Position numbers and translations under genes: made by a program. Below, in pieces: positions 1-9,708 of a stretch of 64,000 nucleotides of DNA (positions are counted from its first letter, which is position 1; each line of letters opens with the position of its first letter). Below the pieces are notes generated by a model. It saw nothing but the letters and a program-made list of their open reading frames with translations, ran no database searches and was not told where the DNA came from. Source of the stretch: Stutzerimonas azotifigens DSM 17556 (lineage in GTDB: Bacteria > Pseudomonadota > Gammaproteobacteria > Pseudomonadales > Pseudomonadaceae); contig NZ_KE384408.1 in assembly GCF_000425625.1 (NCBI RefSeq), positions 110,234 through 174,233 of the forward strand. Direction: 5' to 3'.

Positions 1-157
1 CGCGCGGGTTGTCCAGGGCGACCGCGCCCTTGTCCAGCAGCTCGGCCGGCGCCGCGTCGTGGTGCGTGGACAGGAACAGGCCGTGGCCGGCGGCGATCAG
101 GTTGAGGGCCATGGGCTTGCCCATGATGCCGGTGCCGATGAATCCGATTTTTGCCAT
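1..157 (-). CDS. glxR: 2-hydroxy-3-oxopropionate (tartronate semialdehyde) reductase, N-terminal part
   Basis: Only the first 52 codons are inside the window. The protein starts MAKIGFIGTGIMGKPMALNL, the Rossmann NAD(P)-binding GxGxxG fingerprint followed by the MGxPMAxNL signature of beta-hydroxyacid dehydrogenases (GarR/GlxR type). The start has a strong ribosome site (AAGGAG, 7 bases upstream). It lies 36 bases downstream of hyi on the same strand and near gcl, so the expected reaction is reduction of tartronate semialdehyde to glycerate, the last step of glyoxylate salvage. The family call is firm; the exact substrate comes from context because the catalytic lysine region is off the window. 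Confidence 0.9.
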   Translation of the reverse strand, partial: MAKIGFIGTGIMGKPMALNLIAAGHGLFLSTHHDAAPAELLDKGAVALDNPR

Positions 158-193
158 GGGAATTCTCCTTTCGATCCGGTGCGTGGGGTCAGT

Positions 194-976
194 TCAGACG
201 GCGTTGTGGGCTTTCATCCAGCCGAGCCCGGCGGCGGTGGTGGTCGCCGGCTTGTACTCGCAGCCGACCCAGCCCTGGTAGCCGATACGGTCGAGGTGCT
301 GGAACAGGAAACGGTAGTTGATCTCGCCGGTGCCGGGCTCGTTGCGGCCGGGGTTGTCGGCCAGCTGCACGTGGTTGATCAGCGGCAGGTGGCTCTCCAT
401 GGTCCGCGCCAGGTCACCTTCCATGATCTGCATGTGGTAGATGTCGTACTGCAGGAACAGGTTGGCGCTGCCCACCTTGTCACGGATCTCCAGCGCCTGG
501 CCGGTGGTGTTGAGGAAGAAGCGCGGGATGTCGCGGGTGTTGATCATCTCCATGACCAGCCGGATGCCGGCGGCCTCGAGCCGGTCGGCGGCGTAGCGCA
601 GGTTCTCGATGAAGGTCATTTCCAGCGCACCCAGGTCGGCGCCCTTGGGTGCGATCCCGGCCAGGCAGTTGACCTGGGTGTTGCCGAGCACCCTGGCGTA
701 GGCGATGGCCTTGTCCACGCCGGCGCGGAATTCCTCGGTGCGCTGCGGATCGCAGGCGATGCCGCGGTCGCCGTTGGCCCAGTCGCCGGCCGGCAGGTTG
801 AACAGCACCTGGGTCAGCCCGTTGGCGTCCAGCCGCGCCTTGAGTTCCTCGGCCGGGTAATCGTAGGGGAACAGGTACTCGACGCCGCTGAAGCCGGCCT
901 CGGCGGCGGCGGCGAAGCGGTCGAGGAAGTCCAGCTCGGTGAACAGCATCGACAGGTTGGCGGCAAAGCGGGGCAT
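194..976 (-). CDS. hyi: Hydroxypyruvate isomerase
   Basis: A 260-residue AP-endonuclease-2/xylose-isomerase-type TIM barrel, the usual length of Hyi. It interconverts hydroxypyruvate and tartronate semialdehyde in the cytoplasm, beside Gcl and GlxR. MPRFAANLSMLFTELDFLDR at the N terminus and the stretches GVEYLFPYDYPAEEL, NCLAGIAP and MEMINTRDIPRFFLN are typical of the family, and the acidic metal-site residues (ME, then E in GCEYKP) are present. I chose the ATG at 976 because AGGAG lies 8 bases upstream; an in-frame ATG 25 codons earlier falls in a repetitive leader. It is probably expressed with gcl upstream and glxR downstream. Confidence 0.95.
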   Translation of the reverse strand: MPRFAANLSMLFTELDFLDRFAAAAEAGFSGVEYLFPYDYPAEELKARLDANGLTQVLFNLPAGDWANGDRGIACDPQRTEEFRAGVDKAIAYARVLGNTQVNCLAGIAPKGADLGALEMTFIENLRYAADRLEAAGIRLVMEMINTRDIPRFFLNTTGQALEIRDKVGSANLFLQYDIYHMQIMEGDLARTMESHLPLINHVQLADNPGRNEPGTGEINYRFLFQHLDRIGYQGWVGCEYKPATTTAAGLGWMKAHNAV

Positions 977-1026
977 GGGTGTTTCTCCTGATCTGTACGG
1001 ATCGTTGTGTTGTGTTGTTGTGTTGC

Positions 1027-1114
1027 GGTGGATGTGCTTCGCGACATCCACCCAACGGTTGCTCGGCGGTTGTTCCGGCGTAGGGTGGATAACGCCGCTT
1101 GCGGCTTATCCACC
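1027..1114. repeat. Two GGTGGAT hairpins between gcl and hyi
   Basis: Two inverted repeats sit between gcl and hyi: 1027-1052 (arms GGTGGATGT / ACATCCACC) and 1084-1114 (arms GGTGGATAA / TTATCCACC). Related hairpins occur at about 8702-8735 and 8779-8812. They look like members of one dispersed palindromic repeat family. They may modulate the mRNA between gcl and hyi, but no T-tract follows, so I do not call a terminator. Confidence 0.7.
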
Positions 1115-1123
1115 TGAACATGG

Positions 1124-2905
<1,782 letters not shown>

Positions 2906-3001
2906 GGGAATCCTCCTAGATTTTTTATTCGATAGTTTTTCTAGCTGGGCCAAGCATGACAGTCCGCCCGGTCGGGCGGAATCGGCGAAATTTGATTTCT
3001 C

Positions 3002-3020
3002 TCGATACTCTGGGTATCGA
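3002..3020. promoter_or_regulatory. Inverted repeat upstream of gcl, possible operator
   Basis: TCGATAC-N5-GTATCGA is a perfect 7-base inverted repeat with a 5-base spacer, about 100 bases upstream of the gcl start. It lies in the most AT-rich part of the gap and is outside the repeat families seen elsewhere. It could bind a regulator of the glyoxylate genes. The binding protein is unknown and no second copy was seen in the window. Confidence 0.4.
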
Positions 3021-3050
3021 ATGCGAGAGGGCGGGCGTTCGCCGGGCGGA

Positions 3051-3322
3051 CCCTCATCCGGCCCTGCGGGCCACCTTCTCCCGGGGGAGAAGGGAAGGCG
3101 TGGCGCAGTCTGCAACTACGTCGAACACCTGTAGGAGCAGGCTCTGCCTGCGACCCAGGCGCTGCCGGGCATCCAGCAATGACTTCAGCGGCTCCTGGGC
3201 CCGGCCTGCGCCGGGGCGACGGCGACTTCGTCCGTGGTCTCGACCGCGAAGGCGCCTGCACGGCACTTCGACCAACGCCAATCCAACCCCCTCTCCCTCC
3301 GGGAGAGGGCTGGGGTGAGGGC
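3051..3322. repeat. Cluster of three REP-like palindromic repeats
   Basis: Three repeat types occur here. 3051-3094 contains CGGCCCTGCGGGCCACCTTC and a CTTCTCCC/GGGAGAAG hairpin, as in the array at 43.4-44.2 kb. 3131-3154 is a GTAGGAGCAGGCTCTGCCTG hairpin, which recurs near 7050, 39381-39440 and four times at 43.5-44.2 kb. 3287-3322 is a CCCTCTCCCTCCGGGAGAGGG hairpin core with a GGTGAGG tail, as at 18545-18645. Such dispersed intergenic palindromes are common in Pseudomonas. Confidence 0.8.
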
Positions 3323-3500
3323 GGGTGTGCACGAGCCCCAGACTACGGCCCTGCGGTCCATCATCTCGCGGACGAAGAAGGAAGAAGCACGGGCGACCGA
3401 CGGCATAGCGGCTCGAGCGCCATCACCTCGGCGCAGGCCGGTACCCAGGTGGCGGGCAGGGCGGTTGGCATGGTCAACTGGGCGCCGGCCTGCACCCGTA

Positions 3501-5213
3501 TCAGGCCGCGCCTGCCTTGTCGGCGGGGAAGTCTTCCTCGAAGTGCTCTCGTTCACCGCGCTCACCGCTGTCGCGCCGGCGCAGTTCATCCTTGCGCAGC
3601 TCGACCCGGCGGATCTTGCCGGACAGGGTCTTCGGCAGTTCGTCGACGAATTCCAGCCGGCGCACGCGCTTGTAGGGCGCCAGGTGCCCGCGGGCGAAGG
3701 CGAAGATGTCCTCGGCCAGCGCGGCGTCCGGCTGCCGGCCCTGGGCGAGGATGACGAACGCCTTGGGCACGCACAGGCGCACCGGGTCGGGGCTCGGGAC
3801 GATGGCCACCTCCACCACGGCGGGGTGCTCGATGAGCACGCTCTCCAGCTCGAACGGGCTGATGCGGTAGTCCGAGGACTTGAACACGTCGTCTGCGCGC
3901 CCGACGAAGGTGATGTAGCCGTCGGCGTCGCGCACTGCGGTGTCGCCGGTGCGGTAATGGCCGTCGCGCATGACCTCGGCGGTCTTTTCCGGGCTGTCCT
4001 CGTAGCAGGCCATCAGCCCCAGCGGGCGCGGCTCGATGCGCAGCGCCACCTCGCCTTCGTCGGCCGGGTGGCCGTCCGGGTCGAGCAGCACCACCTGGTA
4101 GCCCGGCAGCGGCCGGCCCATCGAGCCGGGCTTGACCGGCTGGCCGGGCGTGTTGCCGACCTGCGCGGTGGTTTCGGTCTGGCCGTAGCCGTCGCGCAGG
4201 GTCAGGCCCCAGGCCTGCTGGATGCGCTCGATGATCTCCGGGTTGAGCGGCTCGCCGGCACCGATCACCTCGCGCAGGCGCAGCCGGTTGCGGTAGGCGG
4301 CCAGGTCTTCCTGGACGAGCATGCGCCAGACCGTCGGCGGCGCGCAGAGGCTGGTCACGCCGTGCTGCTCCAGCGTGTCCAGCAGGGCCTGGCAGGAGAA
4401 GCGCGCGACGTTCTGGATGAAGATGCAGGCACCGGCGTTCCAGGGCGAGAAGAAGCAGCTCCAGGCGTGCTTGGCCCAGCCCGGCGAAGAGATGTTCAGG
4501 TGCAGGTCGCCCGGCTGCAGGCCGAGCCAGTACATGGTCGACAGGCTGCCGACCGGGTAGCTCTGGTGGCTGTGCAGCACCAGCTTGGGCTTGGAGGTGG
4601 TGCCGGAGGTGAAATAGAGCAGCAGCGGGTCGGTGGCCAGCGTCTCGCCGTCCGGGATGAACGCCTCGGACTCACGGTCGGCATCGGCGTAGTTCGTCCA
4701 GCCGGCGACCGGCTCGCCGATGCAGATGCGCGTGTAGTCGCCATCCAGCCCGTCGAACTTGGCGCACTGGGCGCAGCCCACCAGCACATGGCGGACGCGC
4801 CCTCGTTCGAGCCGGTCGCGCAGGTCGTCGGGCGTCAGCAGGGCGGTGGCGGGAATCACCACGGCGCCGAGCTTGAAGGCCGCGAGCATGGTCTCCCAGA
4901 GCGCCACCTCGTTGCCGAGCATCAACAGGATGCGCTCGCCGTGCCGCACGCCGAGCCGGCGCAGGTGATTGGCCACGCGGTTGGAGCGGCGCGACAGCTC
5001 GGCGAAGCTGTACAGCTCGTGGCGCCCGTCCTCGCCGAGGATGCGCAGCGCCGGGGCGGGGTTGTCGCGCGCCATCTCGTCGAAGTAGTCCAGCGCCCAG
5101 TTGAAGCGGGACAGCTCGGGCCAGCGGAAGCCGGCCACGGCGGCTTCGTAGTCCCGGTGGTGGGCCAGCAGGAAATCACGGGCAGCGAGAAACGGACGGG
5201 CGTTATCGTTCAT
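3501..5213 (-). CDS. AMP-forming acyl-CoA synthetase (acetyl/medium-chain type)
   Basis: A 570-residue adenylate-forming enzyme that activates a carboxylic acid to its CoA thioester. It has the P-loop-like YFTSGTTSKPKLVLHSHQSY, the A5 motif GYGQTETT, the A7/A8 region YRTGDTAVRDADGYITFVGR then DDVFKSSDYRISPFELE, and the catalytic lysine near the C terminus in LPKTLSGKIRR. The pattern is closest to the ACSM/acetyl-CoA synthetase-like group. ATG 5213 has GGAG 9 bases upstream; the 40-codon longer frame is proline-rich and unlikely. It lies on the same strand between a TetR gene and gcl. Its acid substrate cannot be told. Confidence 0.9.
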   Translation of the reverse strand: MNDNARPFLAARDFLLAHHRDYEAAVAGFRWPELSRFNWALDYFDEMARDNPAPALRILGEDGRHELYSFAELSRRSNRVANHLRRLGVRHGERILLMLGNEVALWETMLAAFKLGAVVIPATALLTPDDLRDRLERGRVRHVLVGCAQCAKFDGLDGDYTRICIGEPVAGWTNYADADRESEAFIPDGETLATDPLLLYFTSGTTSKPKLVLHSHQSYPVGSLSTMYWLGLQPGDLHLNISSPGWAKHAWSCFFSPWNAGACIFIQNVARFSCQALLDTLEQHGVTSLCAPPTVWRMLVQEDLAAYRNRLRLREVIGAGEPLNPEIIERIQQAWGLTLRDGYGQTETTAQVGNTPGQPVKPGSMGRPLPGYQVVLLDPDGHPADEGEVALRIEPRPLGLMACYEDSPEKTAEVMRDGHYRTGDTAVRDADGYITFVGRADDVFKSSDYRISPFELESVLIEHPAVVEVAIVPSPDPVRLCVPKAFVILAQGRQPDAALAEDIFAFARGHLAPYKRVRRLEFVDELPKTLSGKIRRVELRKDELRRRDSGERGEREHFEEDFPADKAGAA

Positions 5214-5664
5214 CTTCGGCGTCTCCGGAGAAGGGGCGGGAACGGGTGGTGCGCCGGCTGCGACCGGCCTGGGCGGGGGATACGGATGGCGGCGGGCGTG
5301 GCACGCCGATGGGCGTGCCGTCGTGGGTGGCAAGGGTCATGGCGGTCTTCTTGTTGTTGTCGGTTTTCGCACGCCTCCGGAGCGGGGTCGCGCGTGCCTG
5401 AAACGAGTATAGATAGGCAATCCGGACGGCAAGGCGGACAAAAGCGCCCAGGCGGTGTGCAGAAATGCCGGGGTGCGGGGTGGGTGTCTCGTCATGCCGG
5501 CGTGGGCGGGGGTGTGGCTGCGACTGGCGCCGAGGTTTGCCCCGACCTCGTCGTACCGGCGCAGGCCGGTACCCAGGGGTGGGCAGGACGGTTAGAGGCG
5601 GGCAGCTGGGCCCCGGCCTTCGCCGGGGCGACGGGGGATCGCTCGAGGCGGTGAAGCGTCGCGA
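5214..5664. other. Intergenic region with promoter and repeats upstream of the acyl-CoA synthetase gene
   Basis: 451 bases without a recognisable gene. A sigma-70-like promoter is described separately at 5406-5433. About 5550-5640 holds two dispersed repeat units (GCGCAGGCCGGTACCCAGG and GCCCCGGCCTTCGCCGGGGC) also seen at 3.2-3.5 kb and 26.2 kb. The remainder shows nothing I can name. Confidence 0.6.
5406..5433 (-). promoter_or_regulatory. Possible sigma-70 promoter of the acyl-CoA synthetase gene
   Basis: On the minus strand there is a CTTGCC -35-like hexamer at 5428-5433, a 16-base spacer and TATACT (5 of 6 consensus) at 5406-5411. It stands about 190 bases before the ATG at 5213, in the least GC-rich part of the gap. 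The -35 is weak, so the call is tentative. Confidence 0.4.
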
Positions 5665-6288
5665 TCAGGCGGCGCTGCTGCCTTCGCGCACGTCGCAGCC
5701 CTTGAGCACCAGGCGGATGATGGTCTCGGCCGCGGCCTCGTAGTCCGAGTCGTCCAGCGAGGCCTTGCCGGTCACGGTGGAGATCTGCCAGTCGAAGTCG
5801 GCGTAGGTCTGGGTCGCCGCCCAGATGCTGAACATCAGGTGGTGCGGATCCACCGCCGCCATCAGGCCCTGGTCGATCCAGCCCTGGATCCGCGCGATGT
5901 TGTGGCTGGCCTGGCCGTTGAGCTGGGCGACGCGCTCCGGCGACAGGTGCGGCGCGCCGTGCATGATCTCGTTCGCGAATACCTTGGAGGCACAGGCGTG
6001 GTCGCGGGAGATGCGGATCTTCGCGCGGATGTAGGCGCGCAGTACCTCGGCCGGCTCGCCCGGCTGATTGAAGGGTTCTGCCGCCTCGAGCAGGGGTTCG
6101 ACGATGCTTTCGAGCACCTCGCGGTAGAGGTTCTCTTTCGACTTGAAGTAGTAGTAGACGTTGGGCTTGGGCAGGCCGGCGCGGTCGGCGATGTCGCTGG
6201 TCTTGGTCGCGGCGAATCCCTTTTCGGCGAACTCCTGGCTGGCGGCTCGCAGGATCAGCTCTTGGTTGCGCTCTCGAATACTCGACAT
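5665..6288 (-). CDS. TetR-family regulator, RutR-like
   Basis: A 207-residue one-component repressor. The N-terminal helix-turn-helix is at about residues 10-55 (AASQEFAEKGFAATKTSDIA then GLPKPNVYYYFKSKENLYRE). The C-terminal domain has DPHHLMFSIWAATQTYADFD, the hallmark of the RutR (YcdC) ligand domain; RutR in E. coli senses uracil and controls pyrimidine and purine use. It is a paralogue of the regulator at 55268-55933. ATG 6288 matches the usual N terminus; an ATG 8 codons upstream is possible. A CCACCGG/CCGGTGG palindrome lies 20 bases upstream and might be an autoregulatory site. The target genes are not proven. Confidence 0.9.
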   Translation of the reverse strand: MSSIRERNQELILRAASQEFAEKGFAATKTSDIADRAGLPKPNVYYYFKSKENLYREVLESIVEPLLEAAEPFNQPGEPAEVLRAYIRAKIRISRDHACASKVFANEIMHGAPHLSPERVAQLNGQASHNIARIQGWIDQGLMAAVDPHHLMFSIWAATQTYADFDWQISTVTGKASLDDSDYEAAAETIIRLVLKGCDVREGSSAA

Positions 6289-6308
6289 GGGGCCTTTTCG
6301 GTTCGCTG

Positions 6309-6323
6309 CCACCGGTCCGGTGG
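6309..6323. promoter_or_regulatory. Palindrome before the RutR-like gene
   Basis: CCACCGGTCCGGTGG has perfect 7-base arms around a single T and lies 20 bases upstream of the TetR start at 6288. TetR genes often carry their own operator here. The sequence is GC-only apart from three bases, so chance in this genome is a real alternative. Confidence 0.3.
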
Positions 6324-6473
6324 TCGACGCGGCATGCTAGCACCGGCCTTCCGCGAGGCTCAAGGCAACCAACGGTGCTCGTCGGATGGCCTGAACCCGG
6401 CGGGTCAGGGCCTGTCGGTTGAGGCAGGTGGCCGGAAAACGGCCTTCTGTTCCACGACAGAGGAGAGAGCATC

Positions 6474-6923
6474 ATGGACAGCAAAGACACCATCGAAGTC
6501 CTGAACGACCTGATCGAAACCTGCTACGACGGCGAGAAGGGTTTTCGCGACTGCGCCGAGGACATCAAGGACGTCAGCGTCAAGAGCACCCTGACCCAGC
6601 GCGCCGGGGAGTGCGCCACCGCGGCGGCCGAGCTGCAGGATCTAGTCCGCTCGCTCGGCGGCAAGCCGGAGGACAGCCCCAGTGCCACCGGCGCCCTGCA
6701 TCGCCGCTGGGTGGACCTCAAGAGCGCCATCACCGGCAAGAGCGACGAAGCCATCCTGAACGAGTGCGAACGGGGCGAGGACGTCGCCAAGAAACGCTAC
6801 AAGGAGGCCCTGGAAAAGGACCTGCCGGCCAACGTGCGGGCGGTGGTCGAGCGCCAGTACCAGGGCGTGCTGCGCAACCATGACCAGGTCAAGGCGCTGC
6901 GCGACCGGGCGCGGGCCAGCTGA
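6474..6923 (+). CDS. PA2169-family four-helix-bundle protein (DUF2383)
   Basis: A 149-residue soluble protein starting MDSKDTIEVLNDLIETCYDG, with EKGFRDCAEDI and the C-terminal stretch VRAVVERQYQGVLRNHDQVK. This is the DUF2383/PA2169 family, predicted to be an all-helical ferritin-like bundle (domain at about residues 5-115). The biochemical role is unknown; related genes are often found with stress functions. A strong ribosome site (GAGGAGAG) precedes the ATG. It is alone on the plus strand between a TetR gene and a diguanylate cyclase, and a perfect hairpin follows its stop. Confidence 0.85.
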   Translation: MDSKDTIEVLNDLIETCYDGEKGFRDCAEDIKDVSVKSTLTQRAGECATAAAELQDLVRSLGGKPEDSPSATGALHRRWVDLKSAITGKSDEAILNECERGEDVAKKRYKEALEKDLPANVRAVVERQYQGVLRNHDQVKALRDRARAS

Positions 6924-6942
6924 GCCCGACGTAACCCTTGGA

Positions 6943-6966
6943 GAACGCCGGCAGCTGCCGGCGTTC
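6943..6966 (+). terminator. Hairpin after the DUF2383 gene
   Basis: A 24-base perfect palindrome (GAACGCCGGCAG and its complement), 20 bases after the stop at 6923, followed by TTGCATT rather than a clean T run. It probably works as a terminator. It may also serve the converging diguanylate cyclase gene. Confidence 0.6.
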
Positions 6967-7074
6967 TTGCATTCAGGCCAGCGGAAGCGGTCGGACTGCT
7001 GTGGAGCAAGCGCTGCTGGCGACCGTTGCAGGCAGCCCTGGCCAGTGCCCGGGGGGCGCAGGCAGAGCCTGCTC

Positions 7075-8565
7075 CTACAGGGGGGCCGAAGTTATGGCCG
7101 GAGGGTGGGGGGCCGGGGCGTTGACCTGCACCCGGTTGCGCCCTTGGCGCTTGGCCCCGTACAGCGCCTGGTCGGCGCGCTTTAGCAACTGCGCGAGCGA
7201 CTCCCCGCGCACGAGGCAGGCCACGCCGATGCTGGTGGTCGCCGGCAGCAGCGCGTCGCCGCAGGCGAAGGGGTCGTCCTCGGTGGCCGCGCGCAGCTTT
7301 TCGGCGATGCCGAGGGCGGTGGCCTGAGGGGTGTCCTTGAGCAGCACGACGAACTCCTCGCCGCCCCAGCGGGCGACCACGTCGGAGCGGCGCACTGTTG
7401 CCGTCAGGCGGGCGGCGAATCCGCGCAGCAACTCGTCGCCGGCGGCGTGGCCGTAGGTGTCGTTGACCTTCTTGAAGTGGTCGATGTCCAGCACCAGCGC
7501 GCAGAGGCCGGCGCGTTTGCGGCGGCTTTCCTTCATCGCCTGCTCGGCGACCAGGCCGAAGCCGCGGCGGTTGAGCAGCCCGGTGAGGCTGTCGCGCGTG
7601 GCCAGCGCCTCGATGCGCTGCAGGTAGCGGCGGATGATCAGCCCGACCAGCGTCAGCACCACGGCGGTGACACCGAGGCAGATGAGCAGGTTCAGCCAGA
7701 GCGTGCGCCGGATCGGGGCGAGGATGCCGCTCTCCTGCTTGTCGATGAGCAGGTGCCAGTCCAGCTCGGGTATGTAGCGCACGTTGATGAAATGCGAGCT
7801 GTCGCCGTTGTGGTACTGGTAGGAGCCGTCGGTCAGCTGCGGCGCCTGCTCGAGCAGTTCTTGCAACGCCGGAATCTCCCGCAGCGGGGCGCCGCGCGGC
7901 GCCCCGCCGGGGCCGCCGTCGCTGCCGGTCACCACCAGGCGCTGTTCGGCATCGACGAAATAGATGTTGCGGTCGTAGCGCTGCTGGTAGCTGTCGATCA
8001 TGGGCAGCAGGCGGTCGAGCGTGAGGCCGACGCCGGCCGCGCCGAGAAAGCGGCCGTCCTCGTCGACCACGCGATTGTTGATGAACATGGTCTTCTGGGC
8101 GACGTCGACCACCACTTCCCAGGGCTCGCCGCTGGCCTTGAACTCGTAGAACCACTGCGTCCGCGGCTCGTTGGGGTCGAGCCGGTGGAGCACGCCCTTT
8201 TCGCTGTAGTAGGTGCCCGAGCGGTCCGAGACGAAGAAGGCGGTGGAGGTGTCGTAGCGCCGCTTGATGTCTTCGAGGTAGCGGGTGATCAGCCCGGGAT
8301 TGCGCTCGCCCTGTCCGGCCCATTCGAGCATGAAGGCATCGCTGGCCATGGCCGAGGCGATCTGCACCGGGACCACCAGGTCGCGCTGGATCTCCAGGTA
8401 GATGCTGTTGGCGGTCAGCGGCAGCTCGTTGCGCATGATGTTGTCGCGCAGCGCCGAACGGGAGGTGTGATAGCTCGCCAGCGTGGTGGCCAGGAAGCCC
8501 AGCCCGATGAGCAGACCCAGCAGGAGCAGAATGCTCGATTGCTTCATGGACAGCAGGCGTTGCAT
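7075..8565 (-). CDS. Membrane diguanylate cyclase with a periplasmic sensor domain
   Basis: A 496-residue protein making cyclic di-GMP from two GTP. A first membrane segment (about residues 9-30, SSILLLLGLLIGLGFLATTL) is followed by a periplasmic dCache-like sensor of roughly 230 residues, a second segment (LLICLGVTAVVLTLVGLII) and a C-terminal GGDEF domain beginning DSLTGLLNRRGF. The active-site signature is GGEEF near residue 400, preceded at the correct 5-residue distance by RRSD, an intact inhibitory RxxD site. It should therefore be active and feedback-inhibited. ATG 8565 has GAGGA 6 bases upstream; a second ATG 6 codons later is less well served. The sensed ligand is unknown. Confidence 0.93.
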   Translation of the reverse strand: MQRLLSMKQSSILLLLGLLIGLGFLATTLASYHTSRSALRDNIMRNELPLTANSIYLEIQRDLVVPVQIASAMASDAFMLEWAGQGERNPGLITRYLEDIKRRYDTSTAFFVSDRSGTYYSEKGVLHRLDPNEPRTQWFYEFKASGEPWEVVVDVAQKTMFINNRVVDEDGRFLGAAGVGLTLDRLLPMIDSYQQRYDRNIYFVDAEQRLVVTGSDGGPGGAPRGAPLREIPALQELLEQAPQLTDGSYQYHNGDSSHFINVRYIPELDWHLLIDKQESGILAPIRRTLWLNLLICLGVTAVVLTLVGLIIRRYLQRIEALATRDSLTGLLNRRGFGLVAEQAMKESRRKRAGLCALVLDIDHFKKVNDTYGHAAGDELLRGFAARLTATVRRSDVVARWGGEEFVVLLKDTPQATALGIAEKLRAATEDDPFACGDALLPATTSIGVACLVRGESLAQLLKRADQALYGAKRQGRNRVQVNAPAPHPPAITSAPL

Positions 8566-8891
8566 CGATGGTCCTCGTCGGGGCGGCCGTCTATCTATTC
8601 GCAATCGGGGGAGGCTGTCAAAGAAGCCGAGCGGTGGGCCGCCGAACGGTGCCCCTGTGGGGAGCAACCGCCTCGTTGGCCGCTTTTGGAGTACTGCAAG
8701 ACGTGGGGTGGAAAACCGCGCAGCGTTTTCCACCCTGCTGCGGTGCCGGTCGGCCCGGCACGGGCCCGCATAAGCCGAACCCGACGCGTGGATGAGGCTG
8801 CGCATCCACCCTGCGTCGTCGAACAAAAAAGGGGATGGCTGCGGCCACCCCCTTTCATCGGCCCTCGCCTACCCGCCGACGACCCATCCGG
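8566..8891. other. Intergenic region with hairpins and a terminator
   Basis: 326 bases, no gene. Two GGTGGA hairpins (about 8702-8735 and 8779-8812) belong to the same family as those at 1027-1114. The downstream end holds the terminator of the Tsx-like gene, listed separately. The promoter of the diguanylate cyclase must lie near 8570-8640 but I see no clear hexamers. Confidence 0.6.
8825..8855 (-). terminator. Rho-independent terminator of the Tsx-like gene
   Basis: Read on the minus strand, a GC-rich stem (GGGGGTGGC / GCCATCCCC) with a CGCA loop is followed by TTTTTT. It lies 37 bases beyond the stop at 8892 and fits an intrinsic terminator well. Confidence 0.85.
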
Positions 8892-9662
8892 CTAAAAGTG
8901 CACCTTCACCAGCAGGCTGGCGGTGTTCTGGTCGGTCCGGAAGGGCACCGAGCCGTCCTCGATGCCGAACTTGTTCTTCCAGTAGTCGTACTCGATGCCG
9001 ACGTAGAACTGCTTGGCGCCCCAGTTGAGGGCCTTGCCCAGGTCGTACTTGATCTGCGGGTTGAAGTGCAGGTTGGCGTGGTAGCTCTCGTCGTTGTCGA
9101 CCACCCAGTCCATGAAGCCGTCGATGCGGATGTCCGAGCGGCCCACCGGGATGGTGTAGGACCAGGCCGGGGTGATCTGCCAGACGCCATCGCCGTCGCG
9201 GTCGCCGTCGGTGTGGCGGCGGTAGAAGTTGAGGGTGAAGAAGTCGAAGCCGGGGATCGCCAGGTCGAAGCCGGGCCCGATCAGGTAGGACTCCACGTCG
9301 TCCTCGCCGAACTCGTAGGTCATCGCCAGCAGCACGTCGGTGACCGGGCCGAACTTCAGTTCGGTGCCGCTGATCTTGCCGAACGACAGCCGCGGCGAGA
9401 TTTCGCCGTACAGGCTGCTGTCGTCCTCGACGTCGCCATTGAAGTGCAGCGAGTCGACGAACACGAAGGCGTCGCCGTACTTCCAGCTGTTAGCGTATTC
9501 GAAGGTGACGGTCTGCTGGATCTTCGGGTTGACCTTGAAATCCTTCCCGTAGAGGTAGGTCAGGCTGAAATCCTGCCAGTACAGCCAGTCGTCGGACATG
9601 GCCGGGCCGGCGAGCAGGCCGCCGGCGGCGGCGAGGCAGAGGGCGGAGCGCTTGAGCTTCAT
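8892..9662 (-). CDS. Tsx/OmpK-type nucleoside-specific outer membrane channel
   Basis: A 256-residue outer membrane protein. The N terminus has a signal peptide of about 23 residues (MKLKRSALCLAAAGGLLAGP, cleavage near AMS-DDW). The mature part alternates polar and aromatic residues in beta-strand style (WLYWQDFSLTYLYGKDFKVN near the start, QFYVGIEYDYWKNKFG late) and ends LVKVHF, a C-terminal phenylalanine as required for barrel assembly. This is the Tsx/OmpK nucleoside channel family. It lies 46 bases downstream of the XanP-like permease gene on the same strand, so the pair would carry purines across both membranes. Ligand preference is inferred. Confidence 0.85.
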   Translation of the reverse strand: MKLKRSALCLAAAGGLLAGPAMSDDWLYWQDFSLTYLYGKDFKVNPKIQQTVTFEYANSWKYGDAFVFVDSLHFNGDVEDDSSLYGEISPRLSFGKISGTELKFGPVTDVLLAMTYEFGEDDVESYLIGPGFDLAIPGFDFFTLNFYRRHTDGDRDGDGVWQITPAWSYTIPVGRSDIRIDGFMDWVVDNDESYHANLHFNPQIKYDLGKALNWGAKQFYVGIEYDYWKNKFGIEDGSVPFRTDQNTASLLVKVHF

Positions 9663-9708
9663 GCGGTGGTCCTTGTTGTTTTTGTCGAAGCGGCTTTTGG
9701 GATAGGGG

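Larger units (their letters stand above)
2906..3500. other. Non-coding stretch upstream of gcl, rich in palindromic repeats
   Basis: 595 bases with no convincing gene. The gcl-proximal 100 bases are AT-richer and presumably hold its promoter. The rest is a mosaic of dispersed repeats listed separately, plus stretches at about 3195-3235 and 3425-3475 that match sequence at 5550-5640 and 26190-26236 (GGCGCAGGCCGGTACCCAGG family). Open frames here are on repeat DNA and show no family resemblance. Confidence 0.75.
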
